In this document: positions 26,817-35,791 of the stretch, piece after piece
Numbering within the stretch: position 1 is the first letter of the stretch
Layout of the letters: each line of letters starts with the position of its first letter
Origin: Paenibacillus planticolens
Lineage (GTDB): Bacteria > Bacillota > Bacilli > Paenibacillales > NBRC-103111
DNA: 64,000 nt
Direction of reading: 5' to 3'
Assembly (NCBI RefSeq): GCF_013141725.1
Contig: NZ_WHNZ01000013.1
Location: 124,001-188,000 of the forward strand
Translations under genes and position numbers: made by a program
Notes under the pieces: generated by a model
Seen by the model: the letters and a program-made list of their open reading frames with translations, nothing else
Told to the model about the DNA's origin: nothing
Database searches by the model: none

Positions 26817-27395
26817 TCAGTCGTTATTTACGCGTTCATATGTGTTTTTTTCTTCGTTGAATTTGTACCAAGATGGTATTTTGCCGTCATTCGCTAAATC
26901 GAATGCTAACTCGTACGCTTCCTTTGAATTCGATTGGTAATAAGTATCTTCTAATATTTCGTTTTCTTTAAACCGATAAATCCCGCAGTTACTACTACCA
27001 AAAGCCTCATCAGCGAAACTATATTCGAGTGTCACATTTGGGAAAATCCAAGCTAATTTTTGTATAATATCTGGCACACCGTTCCAAGCGGTTTTAAAAT
27101 ATAAAGTATCTTTGGTGTTACGATTATCAGGCTGAGAATAAGCGTTCCATTTAGTTCCCCAGTGCAATCTTGCCCATCCCAATGCAATGTTATCTTTGCC
27201 CCATTTTTCTTTATCTGAAATGCAAATGCCCTTTATGTCTGATGAACTCCCGAATACCCATCTCGGCATTGGTGTAATCTTATTGAAGTCAATCGTGCCA
27301 ATACCTACATTGTCGTATTTAATAAATTCCATTACTTCTGTGACTTGTTCCCCAGTACCAATGATTCTTAATTTATTTGAAATATGATTTGGCAT
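26817..27395 (-). CDS. Api92-like ferredoxin-fold protein (YubB/DUF1281 type)
   Basis: This 192-residue protein begins MPNHISNKLRIIG and contains HWGTKWNAY at about 109-117, the signatures of the phage/plasmid Api92-like family with a ferredoxin-like fold. The molecular role of the family is unknown; members occur on phages and mobile elements. AAGGAG precedes the ATG by eight bases. It is the first of the tight series 27395-25133 (Api92-like, LRR, WYL), so it probably carries their promoter. Confidence 0.75.
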   Translation of the reverse strand: MPNHISNKLRIIGTGEQVTEVMEFIKYDNVGIGTIDFNKITPMPRWVFGSSSDIKGICISDKEKWGKDNIALGWARLHWGTKWNAYSQPDNRNTKDTLYFKTAWNGVPDIIQKLAWIFPNVTLEYSFADEAFGSSNCGIYRFKENEILEDTYYQSNSKEAYELAFDLANDGKIPSWYKFNEEKNTYERVNND

Positions 27396-27687
27396 GATCT
27401 TTTCTCCTTTTGAACGATATTTTCACCTTGATTGGTCAAGAATGTTTTGCATTGTAACTCTAACGTTTGGTGATCATTTCACTCTGGATGTTGCATACCC
27501 CGTTTTTTACGTCTCCTCTTATCATTTTCTATACTGCCGAGTTTTCACTAGGTTTTCTTTTTCAAGGAACACTAATCCATTAAGGTCATTATAAGAAAGA
27601 TAGTGGTCTATTATCGCACCATGAAATCCGAATAAATGAAACAAATAGGTGAATAAGCGATATACCTTTATGTACATTCCGTCCTCC

Positions 27688-28110
27688 TCAACCAATTGTT
27701 GAGAAAGCAGGCATCCACCGTCCGCAATCTCCTTGTTCTCTGATGATGTCTTTGATTTTTGCGGGCTTCAGGCTACGGAAATAACCTGATTCGCTGACAG
27801 CAAGCACATGGCACATTTCCTTGACGGTCCATCGATCCCGTCATATACTGATGTAGGCATAAAGCTGGAATGCCTTTACCGCTTCCGGTCTTTTGCGAAA
27901 AACCAAGTACGTCCTTGAGAATTTCATTCGCTCGGCACAGCTCTGCGTTCTCTCTTTCTAACTCTATTTCACGTGTAGTCTTGCTAACGTCTGAATTGGC
28001 TCGTCCGCTGCCGATATGTGCTCCATCACCATGCAGGGTTCTTCGCTTTCGCCATTCATACAACGTATAGTAGATTACGTCTAGCTGCTCGGCAGTTTTC
28101 TTTACACCGA
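27688..28110 (-). mobile_element. IS3-family remnant (OrfA tail and OrfB start)
   Basis: On the minus strand, VKKTAEQLDVIYYTLYEW is an IS3 OrfA helix-turn-helix, followed by RENAELCRANEILKDVLGF, the OrfA coiled coil. In a second frame DRWTVKEMCHVLAVSESGYF is the start of OrfB, which degenerates by the stop at 27688. The OrfA start and nearly all of OrfB, including the DDE catalytic residues, are missing. It cannot transpose by itself. Its 5' end abuts the truncated resolvase at 28205. Confidence 0.8.
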
Positions 28111-28204
28111 TTTAATCACTCAATCTCACTGCCTTTGAATGCTTTGTCGTATATTTTCATTGTCGATCGTCACCCTCGTATACTTCCATTTTATTTCATA
28201 CGAG

Positions 28205-28732
28205 GGTAGGCTATATAGCGAGAAAATAACAGGTACTCATAAAGAACGCCCTGAGCTGCAGCGCTTGCTTACGGATCTCAAACGCGGTGATACCCTCATG
28301 GTAACAAAACTAGACCGCTTTGCTAGGACAGCTGTAGATGGTATGACGATGGTTAAGGAGCTTCTGAGAAGGGGAGTTCGTATTCAAATACTAAACATGG
28401 GGCTACTTGAAGATACGCCTATTGGAAGGGCTATGCTCGCTGTATTCGCAGCAATGGCTGAATTCGAGAGGGACATGATCGTAGAACGTACTCAAGAAGG
28501 CAAGGCTGTTGCCAAGCTTAAGGAAGGGTTCAAAGAGGGCAGACCTAAACTTTATACTATACATCGCCTTAACGATGCTATGGAGAAGTTGTTTCGTGGT
28601 GATTCTTACAACCGAGTTGCAGCCAGCACTGGCATAAGCAAGTCTACGTTAATTCGCGAGGTTAACAAAAGGAAGGCGATGGCGCTTTCTAAGCAGCTTG
28701 TTACCAATAAAATGATGAGTGACAATAAATAA
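28205..28732 (+). pseudogene. Serine recombinase (resolvase/invertase), N-terminus lost
   Basis: From about 28205 the frame matches resolvases: SEKITGTHKERPELQRLL, LDRFARTAVDG, the MLAVFAAMAEFERDMI helix and a C-terminal helix-turn-helix (YNRVAASTGISKSTLIREV). The first 35-40 residues, which hold the catalytic Ser (normally YxRVSTxxQ), are replaced by unrelated sequence next to the IS3 remnant. The product would be inactive. Base composition is richer in G+C than its neighbours. Confidence 0.85.
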
Positions 28733-29224
28733 ACAATAAAATAAGGAATCCTGACGACGTGACGGGTGGGAATAACGACGAATGTATCGGGGGCGAATAA
28801 ACACAGGCGCTTGTAATTAAACAGTACATAATAAGATGTAAAAGCTGCAACGACACTCCGGGATCAAAAAATAAGAATGAATCTATAAACGGCAAAAAAC
28901 CCGCCAATTAGGCGGGTTTTTCTTATGGAGGTGAACCGTGGATAAAGGTCGCTTCAATAAGTCGCGGTAGCTTGACTGGACTTTAGTAAATCATTAATGG
29001 ACAATGGTCGAACTGTTGTCCCTATATTTTTACTATATAGCTAATTGTGTTAACAAATCCCTTCAAAGCTTATACTACAAGGTTTTTTTAATTTTCATTT
29101 GTTAACTTGTTTTAATTCAATGTATCACAGATTATCTTATTTTAAAGCTTTTGTCTACAATAAGGCTACAAAAATGGACAGGAGTTTCGAGAAAAATTAA
29201 AGAAACTTTCGTTGAACTCTCAGT
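28733..29224. other. 492-bp gap
   Basis: It holds the terminator at 28895-28921 and otherwise AT-rich sequence between the resolvase remnant and the end of the GTPase gene. No gene was seen. Confidence 0.5.
28895..28921. terminator. Bidirectional rho-independent terminator
   Basis: AAAAACCCGCC-AATTA-GGCGGGTTTTT is a perfect 11-bp stem with A-run and T-run, able to end transcription from the resolvase remnant (plus) and from the GTPase gene (minus). Confidence 0.85.
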
Positions 29225-32089
29225 TTATATTACTACATGATTAGTAATATTATTGATTGCATCAAAAAGTAATTTGAATCCTGAAAACACCTCTTCTCCT
29301 AATTCTTCTCTCTTCTCAATACTACGAGCGAACTTAGTTTTACTTGAGTTTTCATTAATTATTTCAAAATAAAACAAATCATTTAGATTGTCGTAGTCTG
29401 CTCCACTAATATATTTTTCGCTGTTCTTCACATAATCAAGACTGTTAATTTTACCTATACTCCTTTTTCTAATAATATTATATTCTTCTAGCAATTCTCT
29501 ACTATATAGAAACTCGATTTCACCATTTTCATACTCTTCAAATTTCTTGTTAACATGGGGCAATAAAATTATATAGTATTGCCTGTTTTTATCTTTATCA
29601 CTTTGATGCACTCTTACATACGAACCATCTATATCTTTCATTGATTTTTTAAAATCTTTTGCCACTCTTATACCCTTTTCATCATGATCAAGAATACTTA
29701 TTATTTTTTTATCAGGTAGCATATCTGTAGGATATGAAGTTAAAAACTGTTTGATGTTATCTGCTCCATTAACAGCGTACACATCAAATGGAAGTTCAGT
29801 CTTCATTAGCTTCTTCCAAGCTGCTTGAATATGTATTTTATCAGTTTCCCCTTCTGTCAGCACAATAAAATCTTTTTGACTCGCAGTGACTTCTTCAAAC
29901 TTCTTTGTGAACTCATCTTCTTCATTTGTGTCATAAAGTACAGTATCATTGTTGTGTTTTAAATAATTCAAGTTCTTTACAGATTGAACAGAATTGGTAT
30001 ATTGCTTCACACAAAATTCAATAAAAATATCAACAAAATCGGAGAAAACTTCGCCACAGTTTAGTTCAACTGTTTTTGTATCCTCAAATTTTTTGAAGAA
30101 CAACATCCAATAACAACTTCCCCAGCACTGACTCTCTTTTCCATATTTCTCATTTACTAGCCCTATTCCATGCATCCCGTTATTTGTACAATATTTACTT
30201 TGTTTGCGACTTCCAGTATAAATTCCTTCGTTAAACTGAAAACAGCTATTATTCCGTTTCACTCTTTCATATGTACCAGTTGTATTACATGATTTAGACA
30301 TATCGCACTTATTTGGCATTAAAGCCTCACATGGTAAGCAACCAGCACAAAAATAATAGTGACCAAATTTGTTGATACATTCTCTCAAAAAGACATTTAG
30401 TTTCTTATCCTTAAAATAGTCATTTACAATAAGGTTACCTAGGTTATCTTCCCTGTGCTCACCGGAGTCTTTTGCTAAGACCTCAATATATGAAGTAATC
30501 AATACATTCCTCAGATTTAGATCCCCATAAAAGCCAAACATATTAGAGTCCAATCTCCTCCAAAATGCCCCTCGAGTTCTACCATGTGAAATACTATAGT
30601 TCTTATTTAACGTCTCTTGAGCCTTGCGTATCATTATACCTAGTTTTTCTTGTATACCATTTTTATTTAGCATAAAGCCTTGTGTCAGTTGTTGTTTTAA
30701 TTCTCCTTTATCTATATTATCAATGGCTACACCATAGTTATCATTCTGAAGTACAGAAACAAGAATGTTCTTAAAGTAACTTATATTATTAATGCGTGCA
30801 GTTTTTCTATCTAGTTTGTCATCAATTTCAAATGTCCCCATGAAATAAGAAATATTATTAAAGATACATTCTTTTCTATACTCAGCAACATCCTTGCTAT
30901 AATGCTCTTTGAGAATATCGTAGAAATCGTCCTTAATTTTATTTGAGTTATTTCTCATAAAATTATCTTTTACTTTTTCTAGTTTTTCGTTATTCAATTC
31001 ATATATTTTACTGCCGAATTGCTTCTGAGCATAAAGATCATACTTTGTATAAACGATTTGTGGAATAATACTCCGTTTTGCCTCAATTAAGGCATTAAAC
31101 CGTTCGTTTGTACTAGCAGCTTTTCCATGCATAGGAGTAATAAAAATAACAGAATCTATATCTCTAAATTCACCATCAAGTATGTCGGTCAAGCGTTTTT
31201 TTATACTTTTTACTGTAATATCTCCCTTTGTATCTCCAGCATGATCTAATCCATATGTATCAACAAGTTTTATTTGTTTTATACCTACACTACTACAAAT
31301 TTTTGCATAGTCCTCATTCAGCTTCAGTTCCACTGCGACACTTTTGACTATACCCGATAAAGAGTTCATATCTGTATCTTCCAATGACTCTCTCATTGTT
31401 GCTTTTTTTATACAGTACGTAAGAAGCAGTTTTGTATTTTCGTCCAAATTAAATCTCAGCTGAGGAATATCAATTTTGGGATTATTTTCAGTCAAACTAT
31501 TTAGTGGTAATTGAAATAATTCAATAAAAAGAGTTGTTTTTCTTTTAATCTCCTCATATATATCCTCAAGTTTTTTCGTGATTAACAATAGAAACTGATC
31601 ATAATCCTGTATTGTTTCTATATTTTCGCTTGTTATAAGAATACCCATGTTTTCTTCCAAGCTAAATTCGGTAAGATTAATAAACTCATCGTCCACCAAA
31701 TTTTTATTAGATATTTTTCTTAAAATATCTTCCTTTTCAATTCTCCACATACTATCTCTTTCTGTTGGAGTTAATTCCATACTTTGTTTTATAATATAAT
31801 CATTAACCTTATTTAAATCTAATGGATCCTTTGGTTTCAAATTGTATTTCTCTACAATTTTTTTGCATTGCTTCTCTGTAAACTCGTCCTTGCTATAAAA
31901 GCTAACAGTAATTCTGTTTGCATTATTCCCTTTATATGTAAAATTATAGAAGCCATCGCATCTTGTTGTTTGACCCTCTCCGCTAATATTCAACAGGTCC
32001 GCAGTGTCTTCATCGCAAAATGTGCGAATAAACGAGGACTTTCCGGATTCAGAGTCTCCTATAACTAAAAAACTTAGGCTATCTCTCAT
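29225..32089 (-). CDS. Large GTPase fused to a C-terminal TOPRIM domain
   Basis: This 954-residue protein is started at the ATG seven bases after GGAGGG. The N-terminal half is a P-loop GTPase: G1 GDSESGKS (11-18), G3 VDTYG (276-280), G4 TKYD (348-351), with about 250 residues inserted between G1 and G3. A Cys-rich middle (about 595-675) could bind zinc. Near residue 740 a TOPRIM domain begins: VLTEGETDKIHI with the catalytic Glu at 746, and ILDHDEKG with the DxD pair at about 801-803. TOPRIM domains fused to ABC ATPases form OLD/Gabija nucleases; fusion to a GTPase is unusual. It probably cuts nucleic acid under GTP control. It stands alone, 350 bp from mobile-element genes. Confidence 0.7.
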   Translation of the reverse strand: MRDSLSFLVIGDSESGKSSFIRTFCDEDTADLLNISGEGQTTRCDGFYNFTYKGNNANRITVSFYSKDEFTEKQCKKIVEKYNLKPKDPLDLNKVNDYIIKQSMELTPTERDSMWRIEKEDILRKISNKNLVDDEFINLTEFSLEENMGILITSENIETIQDYDQFLLLITKKLEDIYEEIKRKTTLFIELFQLPLNSLTENNPKIDIPQLRFNLDENTKLLLTYCIKKATMRESLEDTDMNSLSGIVKSVAVELKLNEDYAKICSSVGIKQIKLVDTYGLDHAGDTKGDITVKSIKKRLTDILDGEFRDIDSVIFITPMHGKAASTNERFNALIEAKRSIIPQIVYTKYDLYAQKQFGSKIYELNNEKLEKVKDNFMRNNSNKIKDDFYDILKEHYSKDVAEYRKECIFNNISYFMGTFEIDDKLDRKTARINNISYFKNILVSVLQNDNYGVAIDNIDKGELKQQLTQGFMLNKNGIQEKLGIMIRKAQETLNKNYSISHGRTRGAFWRRLDSNMFGFYGDLNLRNVLITSYIEVLAKDSGEHREDNLGNLIVNDYFKDKKLNVFLRECINKFGHYYFCAGCLPCEALMPNKCDMSKSCNTTGTYERVKRNNSCFQFNEGIYTGSRKQSKYCTNNGMHGIGLVNEKYGKESQCWGSCYWMLFFKKFEDTKTVELNCGEVFSDFVDIFIEFCVKQYTNSVQSVKNLNYLKHNNDTVLYDTNEEDEFTKKFEEVTASQKDFIVLTEGETDKIHIQAAWKKLMKTELPFDVYAVNGADNIKQFLTSYPTDMLPDKKIISILDHDEKGIRVAKDFKKSMKDIDGSYVRVHQSDKDKNRQYYIILLPHVNKKFEEYENGEIEFLYSRELLEEYNIIRKRSIGKINSLDYVKNSEKYISGADYDNLNDLFYFEIINENSSKTKFARSIEKREELGEEVFSGFKLLFDAINNITNHVVI

Positions 32090-32440
32090 TAAAAAACCCT
32101 CCATGAATTCTTGAATTTATTAAATTAATTCGCATACCATATTAATCATGCTACATACTATAATTGTAAAAAATGTAACAGTACGTGATGTCTTAGTCTA
32201 TATAATTGATAACCCTTGAAAGTTAGCAGTTTACTCGCAACATCGAAATAGCAAAGCATTACAAAATCCGAAGCTATATTACAATATTCGCCAAATTCAA
32301 ACATACTCCTCCAGAACGATTGTTCTATACTGTTTGTTTAGTATTAGCAATTTGTTCTATATACTCCACATTTGATTAAAGCTATGATTAGATCCCATAA
32401 TTACGGTCCGATCTATGTGTTTAGCAAAGCCATGTAAGCA
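32090..32440. other. 351-bp gap
   Basis: AT-rich spacer upstream of the GTPase gene. No gene, clear promoter or repeat was identified. Confidence 0.4.
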
Positions 32441-33043
32441 TCAACTTTTTTCATATTCCTTTACTCGACGATAAAATGTTCTATGCTTCATGTCTAGTTG
32501 CTTTATGGCACTTGTCGCCGTAATCGTACCAGATTTCCATTCTTTATACATCTGAATAAACACCTCATCAATTACAACCTTTGGGCGACCAAACTTTATA
32601 CCGCGAGCCTTAGCGACCTCAATGCCCTGAGCCTGTCTTTGCCTGTTTTTCTTTCTCTCCTGTTCAGCCACGTAAGCTAATAAGCTCAAAAACTGGTCTT
32701 CCATCACTTTTCCGAAATCACCCATGGTTCTAAATTTACGAGAATCAAATAACGTCTTATTATCCAGACAAACGATATCCGCTTTCAACTCCCGCGTAAT
32801 TTATTTCCATTCGGCTATAATTCCATCATAGTCACGACCCAACCGATCCAACGCATCAATGTATATTAAGTCACCTTTCCGGATCATTAGGCGCATGGCT
32901 TGATAGCACGGACGATTAAAATCCTTTCCGCTTAGTTTATCGACAAATATATACCTTTCATCAATCCCTATCTCCCGAAATTTCACAAGCTGTCTCTCAG
33001 GATTTTGATCTTTAGCTGACACTCGTCCATATCCCATCTCCAT
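32441..33043 (-). pseudogene. Serine recombinase (resolvase) with an in-frame stop
   Basis: The frame is continuous over 201 codons (33043 to 32441) except for a TAA at 32798-32800 after IIAEWK. Before it lie the resolvase N-terminus with YGRVSAKDQNPERQL (catalytic Ser at position 9) and IDALDRLGRDYDG. After it come FLSLLAYVAEQERKKNRQRQ and the C-terminal helix-turn-helix. A strong AGGAGG precedes the ATG. The single stop separates the catalytic core from the dimer/DNA-binding part. Unless suppressed, the enzyme is dead. A perfect 26-bp palindrome lies 50 bp upstream. Confidence 0.85.
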
Positions 33044-33092
33044 CTGTTTTTCCTCCTAGATTTTATGCCAGAACATCCATAATTTTAGTGGC

Positions 33093-33118
33093 ACATGCCT
33101 AAAATAATTTAGGCATGT
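33093..33118. repeat. Perfect palindrome upstream of the resolvase pseudogene
   Basis: ACATGCCTAAA-ATAA-TTTAGGCATGT has 11-bp arms and a four-base loop. Position and symmetry suggest a resolvase crossover (res-like) subsite or operator. No T-run follows. Confidence 0.6.
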
Positions 33119-33333
33119 TTTGACACATAAAAACATGGAACTTAATATTATGCCAAAAAGCATGGTTTTAAGTCCTGACACAAGCCTAAATATGGTCTTT
33201 GCATTACCTACCATAAGTTGTTATCCATGCACCGCTTCACAATACATGTCCTTATTCCTTGATAAACATCAACCACTTAGGAGATAGGTGCGGAGTATCC
33301 AGATGCGAAGATCTGCACATCCGATCCTATGAA

Positions 33334-33359
33334 AGGCCCATGAATAAATTCATGGGCCT
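33334..33359. repeat. Second perfect 26-bp palindrome
   Basis: AGGCCCATGAA-TAAA-TTCATGGGCCT has 11-bp arms and a four-base AT loop, the same geometry as 33093-33118 but a different sequence. It lies between the resolvase and integrase pseudogenes. It could be a terminator stem or a recombination site. The rest of the 33044-33382 gap has no gene. Confidence 0.55.
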
Positions 33360-33382
33360 ACTTGGGTTCACTATTTATGCAA

Positions 33383-34003
33383 TCACTCATTTCCAGGATT
33401 CTCAAATCGGGATATGATCAGCTTTAGAGAGTGCGGATCATAATTCAGCAGCCCTAAACATCTCAGAGTTGTTTCTATCATTTTATGCCTCAACTGTCGA
33501 TGAATAGTGTATAAATCGGAACCTTCCGTGTGCATCAAATAAGCCATAGTATACCTTAACCAAGGTCACACGGATACCCGCTTTACGACATACCAAGCTA
33601 ATCAGATCGTCTAAGTACCCATTTGTTGTGAGTCTTTTGCCGGCTATAAAAAAGACATGCTCATTCCCTTGTTCTTGCCATTTGCGATGATGAGGATGAC
33701 CCAAATATGATTGAAGATCATGTGTTAGCTGCTCAGACATTATCACTGTATTTACTGAGGTTATTTTTCCCCTGTCAACGTAAATAAGTTACGGTCGAAG
33801 TCGATTTGAGAAATCGTAAGCTCTCTGAGTTCCTTATTCCTTAGACCTGTACTAAGAAGTAAATAAGTCATGATGTAATACTGGCGAAAAAATGGATCCA
33901 GTTTAATTGCTGCTTTAAGTAATAATCTACACTCTTCTTTAGATAGTGGACGATCAAACAATTTTATCCCCCTATTTGAAAATATATTTGAAACCTTCAT
34001 CAT
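33383..34003 (-). pseudogene. Tyrosine recombinase, multiply frameshifted
   Basis: The first frame (34003-33761) has the start of the catalytic domain with LLLSTGLRNKELREL (first catalytic Arg). A stop and shifts near 33745-33760 lead to a second frame (33746-33483), then a third frame to 33383 with WLRYTMAYLMHTEGSDLYTI and QLRHKMIETTL, the second Arg and His boxes. The final Tyr position is unclear. At least two frameshifts are needed to rebuild one protein of about 205 residues. It is dead as written. Confidence 0.75.
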
Positions 34004-34197
34004 AGGATTGCGGCAGAAACAACATTTGCTATCGTTCTGATTTACGATAGCCTAGAGTATAATCAGAACGCAGGGCAGACAGGTAATGGTTAACTTTTGT
34101 GGGAATAAGTTTGGATTTTGCATCGACCTTCGCATTTTCCCTATAGTACAAAATACAGCAAACAGGCTAATGTCAGAGATAAATACCATTAACAGAA

Positions 34198-34411
34198 TTA
34201 TACGGACAAAGTACAATAGGTTGCCACCGTGTGGTATGTTTTGCTATTAGCGTCAATTTGTTCCGTGCTACCATCGAAATGCCACCCTTTACTCTCCACA
34301 AACTGAATGACTGCGTTTAGTGCAAATGCACACTGCCCTTCGTCATGGTATCTGCCTTTGCCGCATTTCGATCAGCCCCAGTTCTGTGAACGTTTGATAG
34401 CTTGCTTGCAT
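34198..34411 (-). pseudogene. Small gene of about 70 codons with one frameshift
   Basis: An ATG at 34409-34411 sits six bases after GGAGG and reads MQASYQTFTELGLIE. One base off, the sequence continues CGKGRYHDEGQCAFALN and on to HTVATYCTLSV with a TAA at 34198. Both halves look like real protein and the total length is one base over a multiple of three. The family is not recognised. Confidence 0.45.
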
Positions 34412-34621
34412 ACACTGCCTCCTCTGCGGCTCACAGAACAAACATCTATGGCGATCACATAGTCAAGCGTTTTCAAGTGCCTCAACTTCTTACTTAATCT
34501 CTAGTGGACATCTTGTCCGTTACCAAAAGCACAACTTATGTCGTAAACTGCAAGACATCATGTATTATTAGCAACAAACCGCAATATGAAACTGTGCAGA
34601 GACGTAGTTTTTGAATCATTT

Positions 34622-35110
34622 TTAAGCATTTATTAGCTCAAGCATTTTAGATATATTTACACCAAGAGTCTCCATTTTGTTGCGAACTTGCTTGAGATGT
34701 TCTAGCTCTTTATTTAGTCTGATATTTTCCTCATTTGCATCATGTAACTGTTGTTGCATATATTGAACTTCATGTGCCTGGGAATTTATAAAACTTAAAA
34801 CCTGCTGCAAACTAAGTCCATTGTTATTTATGTAGTTGTCATCAACTAGAGGATTTTGAATGACTATTCTACTCGGCAAATCTCCACTCTTTTTCTGACT
34901 AAAGGAACGTATTTCATCACTGTGCTGTTTTCTTAAAACAGTATTAAATCTAAATGCACAAGCCCCATGTGTGCGTCCTATTTTGCCCGCAGTCTCTTCA
35001 AATGCCTTTTTTTGACTGCTGCCATTTCCTAGATGTTGCAAAACCGTTTGCAATAAAAATTGATCTTGTTCTGTAGACCAAACTTCGTGATTCGAACTTA
35101 CTTGGCTCAA
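34622..35110 (-). CDS. RsfA-family (Myb/SANT-like) transcriptional regulator
   Basis: This 162-residue protein starts at TTG with AGGAGATG upstream. Residues 8-62 form the RsfA-type SANT-like DNA-binding domain (WSTEQDQFLLQTVLQ and ACAFRFNTVLRKQH). The tail from about 110 is a coiled coil (VQYMQQQLHDANEENIRLN), as in prespore-specific RsfA of endospore formers. This supports a spore-forming host. Family members are also carried on mobile elements. Three ATAGAATC repeats lie in its upstream region. Confidence 0.8.
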   Translation of the reverse strand: MSQVSSNHEVWSTEQDQFLLQTVLQHLGNGSSQKKAFEETAGKIGRTHGACAFRFNTVLRKQHSDEIRSFSQKKSGDLPSRIVIQNPLVDDNYINNNGLSLQQVLSFINSQAHEVQYMQQQLHDANEENIRLNKELEHLKQVRNKMETLGVNISKMLELINA

Positions 35111-35209
35111 AATATATCATCTCCTACCTTCTATACTTTTCATTAATACTATTATTTCCAATCTTTCTATTTCTATTCGATTATAGTTCTACCGAATTAG
35201 CTTCTACGA

Positions 35210-35315
35210 TAGAATCCTGGAAGCATAAAAGATCCTTTCTATATAAACTATAGAATAGAATCTTTTTTACAAATACCCGGGATTATCTAAATACACCGTG
35301 CCCAATGATAGAATC
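35210..35315. promoter_or_regulatory. Three ATAGAATC direct repeats with an inverted repeat
   Basis: ATAGAATC occurs at 35210, 35255 and 35308, and TTCTATA-TAAAC-TATAGAA forms a dyad at 35237-35255. They lie upstream of the RsfA-like gene and downstream of the excisionase-like gene. They may bind one of these two regulators. Confidence 0.4.
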
Positions 35316-35391
35316 CAACGACTGATTCAATATTTACTCTGTCAGTTGTATTACCTTAATCCTTCCATGCGTTTTAAATTCTACTTTCTGA

Positions 35392-35691
35392 TTACACGCC
35401 TCCTTTCTTGACCCACTCTTCAATGAGTTCACGATGAAACAAGATTCTCCGTCTTATTCTCACATAGGGAATTTGTTGTTCGCGGACCATTGCATAAATA
35501 CAATCCATAGAAACTCCTAAGTATTCCGCAATTTCATTTACAGAGTATATCTTTTTTTTGTCTTCCTCTTCATTGAGTACCTTCTTCTCACGCATCATCA
35601 CTTGCTTCTCCATCTCTAACTCGTCCATCCAAGCTTGCACTACGGAAAGAAGCTTTTGTCTAAGATAGCTTGTTGTATTATTTGTTTCCAT
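35392..35691 (-). CDS. Excisionase-like helix-turn-helix protein
   Basis: This 99-residue protein starts at the ATG after GGGAGG. The C-terminal 50 residues (KIYSVNEIAEYLGVSMDCIYAMVREQQ and on to WVKKGG) are a MerR/excisionase-type winged helix. The N-terminal half is a charged helix. It could be an excision factor for a nearby element or a small regulator. It lies between the RsfA-like gene and an uncharacterised gene on the same strand, and 1.4 kb from the recombinase trio. Confidence 0.8.
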   Translation of the reverse strand: METNNTTSYLRQKLLSVVQAWMDELEMEKQVMMREKKVLNEEEDKKKIYSVNEIAEYLGVSMDCIYAMVREQQIPYVRIRRRILFHRELIEEWVKKGGV

Positions 35692-35739
35692 ATAATAACC
35701 TCCCATAATATAAAATCGACTAGTGATCCGTACAAACAA

Positions 35740-35765
35740 AAAACCTCCTTATAATAGGAGGTTTT
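35740..35765 (-). terminator. Terminator after the 264-residue protein gene
   Basis: AAAACCTCCT/AGGAGGTTTT is a perfect 10-bp stem followed on the minus strand by TTGTTTG. It stands 27 bp after the stop at 35792. Confidence 0.75.
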
Positions 35766-35791
35766 CCAGAATAAATATTTACAAAATTCTG

